Assembly: GCF_030704535.1 (NCBI RefSeq)
Contig: NC_081819.1
Location: 23,160,001 to 23,224,000, forward strand
Direction of reading: 5' to 3'
Source: Vitis vinifera
Taxonomy: Eukaryota > Streptophyta > Magnoliopsida > Vitales > Vitaceae
DNA: 64,000 nucleotides
The notes under the pieces are model-generated. The model made no database searches. It was not told the origin of the DNA and saw only the letters and a program-made list of their open reading frames with translations. The first letter of the stretch is position 1. Every line of letters starts with the position of its first letter. A program made the translations under genes and the position numbers. Of this stretch, positions 62,621 to 64,000 are shown one piece after another.

Positions 62621-64000
62621 ATGGACAACAAGGATAGGGACGAGGTTCATGATTGTGTGATCAAGCTGGTTAGCATAATTTTCATTTGGTTCAATTTTAT
62701 TTAGCCTGATATAGAAAGCAGTAGGACAAGTGACTAGATTATTTTAATGGCAGAGGGTTAATCCTCAGAGAAGAAGTGAAAAGGTTTACATTGGTTGTGG
62801 AGCTGGGTTTGGAGGTGACAGACCATTGGCAGCACTCAAGTTACTTCAGAGAGTTAAAGAGCTAAACTACCTTGTGCTTGAATGCCTAGCAGAGCGGACC
62901 CTTGCTGAACGCTACCAAGTTATGGTGTCTGGTGGTGATGGCTATGATTCTCGGAGTGCGTCTTCATCTGACCAATTGTTGCCTTTTTTTGTTATGCTCA
63001 CTACATTAAATGGTTGATGTGGTTTTGGATAACCCAATGCTTTTTCTTCTTGTTTTTTCTCTCATAGTTTTCAATGATGATGCAGTTTCAGATTGGATGC
63101 ATGTGCTCTTGCCATTGGCCACAGAAAGAGGAACTTGCATAATTACCAACATGGGTGCAAGTAAGAAATTAACAACTTTGAACTATTTTATGCAAACTGC
63201 AATTGGTATTCTGTTTTTTTATTTTCCCTTTTTTTGGGGGGGAAGTGGATCCACCTGGTGCTCAGGAAAAAGTTCTGGAAATAGCAAGCAACCTGGGGCT
63301 TAGTATCACTGTTGCTGTGGCTCATGAGGTTGCTTTAGAAAATTCAGGTATTTCTTGGACATCTATGAAAGGTGCTGAATGAATTTAATCAATATTTGAG
63401 GGCATTTCGAGATGCCAACTTTTAAATCATCCTTTTTCCAATTGAGTTTGCATAATTTGATATTATGCACAATCTTTTTTTTCTTCTTATGAACTCCTCA
63501 AACTTACAATATGATCATTTTTCCCTCATTTGCACATTCAGGATTGGAATCCCCACCTAAACAATCTTATATTATGGAAGGCGTAAGAATCCAGAACTCC
63601 TGTTCATACTTTTTGTTAATACTCAATGTTATTACCTGCTATGTTGTATTCACTCACTGTTCACTCCTTTTTCTTGGTCTCTTTTCATTGCATTTTATTC
63701 ACACAAACATTTATTGATGATTATTAGTGAGCACTGGAAGGTGCATAAGCACATGCTTGCTCATAAAAATATTTGACGGATGCAAGATTTTCTCTTTTAT
63801 TCATTTAGTATTTATTTTTGTTGGTTTGGGCACCAGCTGATGAGAATTGAGCCAGAACACTTGTTTCCTCTTCTTAATGTCCAACTCTTTGCTTATTTAT
63901 TTTTAAACTTCTGTTCTATGAAGGGTAAAAGCACATATCTGGGAGCAGCTCCCATTGTTGAATGCCTGGAAAAGTACCAACCAGATGTCATAATTACTTC
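62621..64000 (+). CDS. AtuA-domain (DUF1446) protein, 5' part
   Basis: The first six coding exons of a gene running off the window: 62621-62668, 62754-62955, 63086-63160, 63246-63347, 63542-63582 and 63924-64000 (cut). All borders are GT-AG and in phase. The translation begins MDNKDRDEVHDC and shows the plant DUF1446 pattern 'VYIGCGAGFGGDRPLAALKL', 'LVLECLAERTLAERY', 'SGGDGYDSRISDWM', 'TNMGAMDPPGAQEKVLEIAS' and 'STYLGAAPIVECLEKYQPDV'. In bacteria the related AtuA protein belongs to acyclic-terpene utilisation. The plant protein has no established function, so only the family is called. Exon 6 has 'GK' where I would expect 'GI' before STYLG, a small possible variant. Confidence 0.9.

Overview
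The window is nuclear DNA of a flowering plant, most likely a woody eudicot. It has split genes with GT-AG introns, AT-rich spacers and dense LTR retrotransposon debris. It also has a nuclear gene for a plastid-targeted acetyl-CoA carboxylase subunit, UPF0481/DUF247 genes and CC-NB-ARC-LRR resistance-gene relics. Grapevine (Vitis) is my guess from the style of the genes and repeats; nothing here proves the species.

Layout. Positions 186-8715 and about 19420-27480 are two copies of one duplicated unit. Each carries an intronless DUF247 gene (468-2093 and 19583-21151, both +), its 3' flank, and a decayed Mutator-like element (MULE) with a terminal-repeat end and transposase remnants. A third, older relic of the same 3' flank lies at 9305-9740. 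Since the duplication each copy has taken its own insertions: a tandem TRIM retroelement at 3135-3901 in copy 1, solo LTRs of one family at different sites in each copy (6473-7689 and 23907-25131), and a 1.5 kb solo LTR in copy 2 (25602-27136). Between the copies lie a Ty1/copia remnant, a MAPKK (MKK4/5-type) kinase fragment beside a MULE end, a CC-domain relic and an LRR relic.

From 28 to 38 kb the DNA is accessory. It holds a tandem repeat carrying a decayed piece of plastid atpA (29976-30203), an integrase-deleted copia element with two LTRs (31162-34523, - strand), and a broken CC-NB-ARC-LRR gene (LRR end near 34641-34920, NB-ARC near 36725-37438).

From 38.9 to 64 kb are three conserved housekeeping genes. 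(1) The chloroplast acetyl-CoA carboxylase carboxyltransferase alpha subunit (38907-45643, -, ten coding exons, 732 aa) has a probable 5'UTR exon near 47332-47480. (2) The Nudix-fold 25 kDa subunit of pre-mRNA cleavage factor Im (54860-59702, -, seven exons, 200 aa). (3) The 5' part of an AtuA-domain (DUF1446) protein (62621 to the window end, +). A second copia element (48061-53654, -) with a perfect 5 bp target duplication sits between the first two.

The three housekeeping genes act in different pathways: plastid fatty-acid synthesis, mRNA 3'-end processing, and an uncharacterised acyl/terpene-type metabolism. They form no operon-like unit. I found no convincing novel multi-gene system. The most informative structures are the duplicated DUF247/MULE unit with copy-specific insertions, the tandem TRIM, the possible Pack-MULE capture of a MAPKK fragment, the plastid DNA fragment inside a tandem repeat, and repeat arrays in introns of the housekeeping genes.
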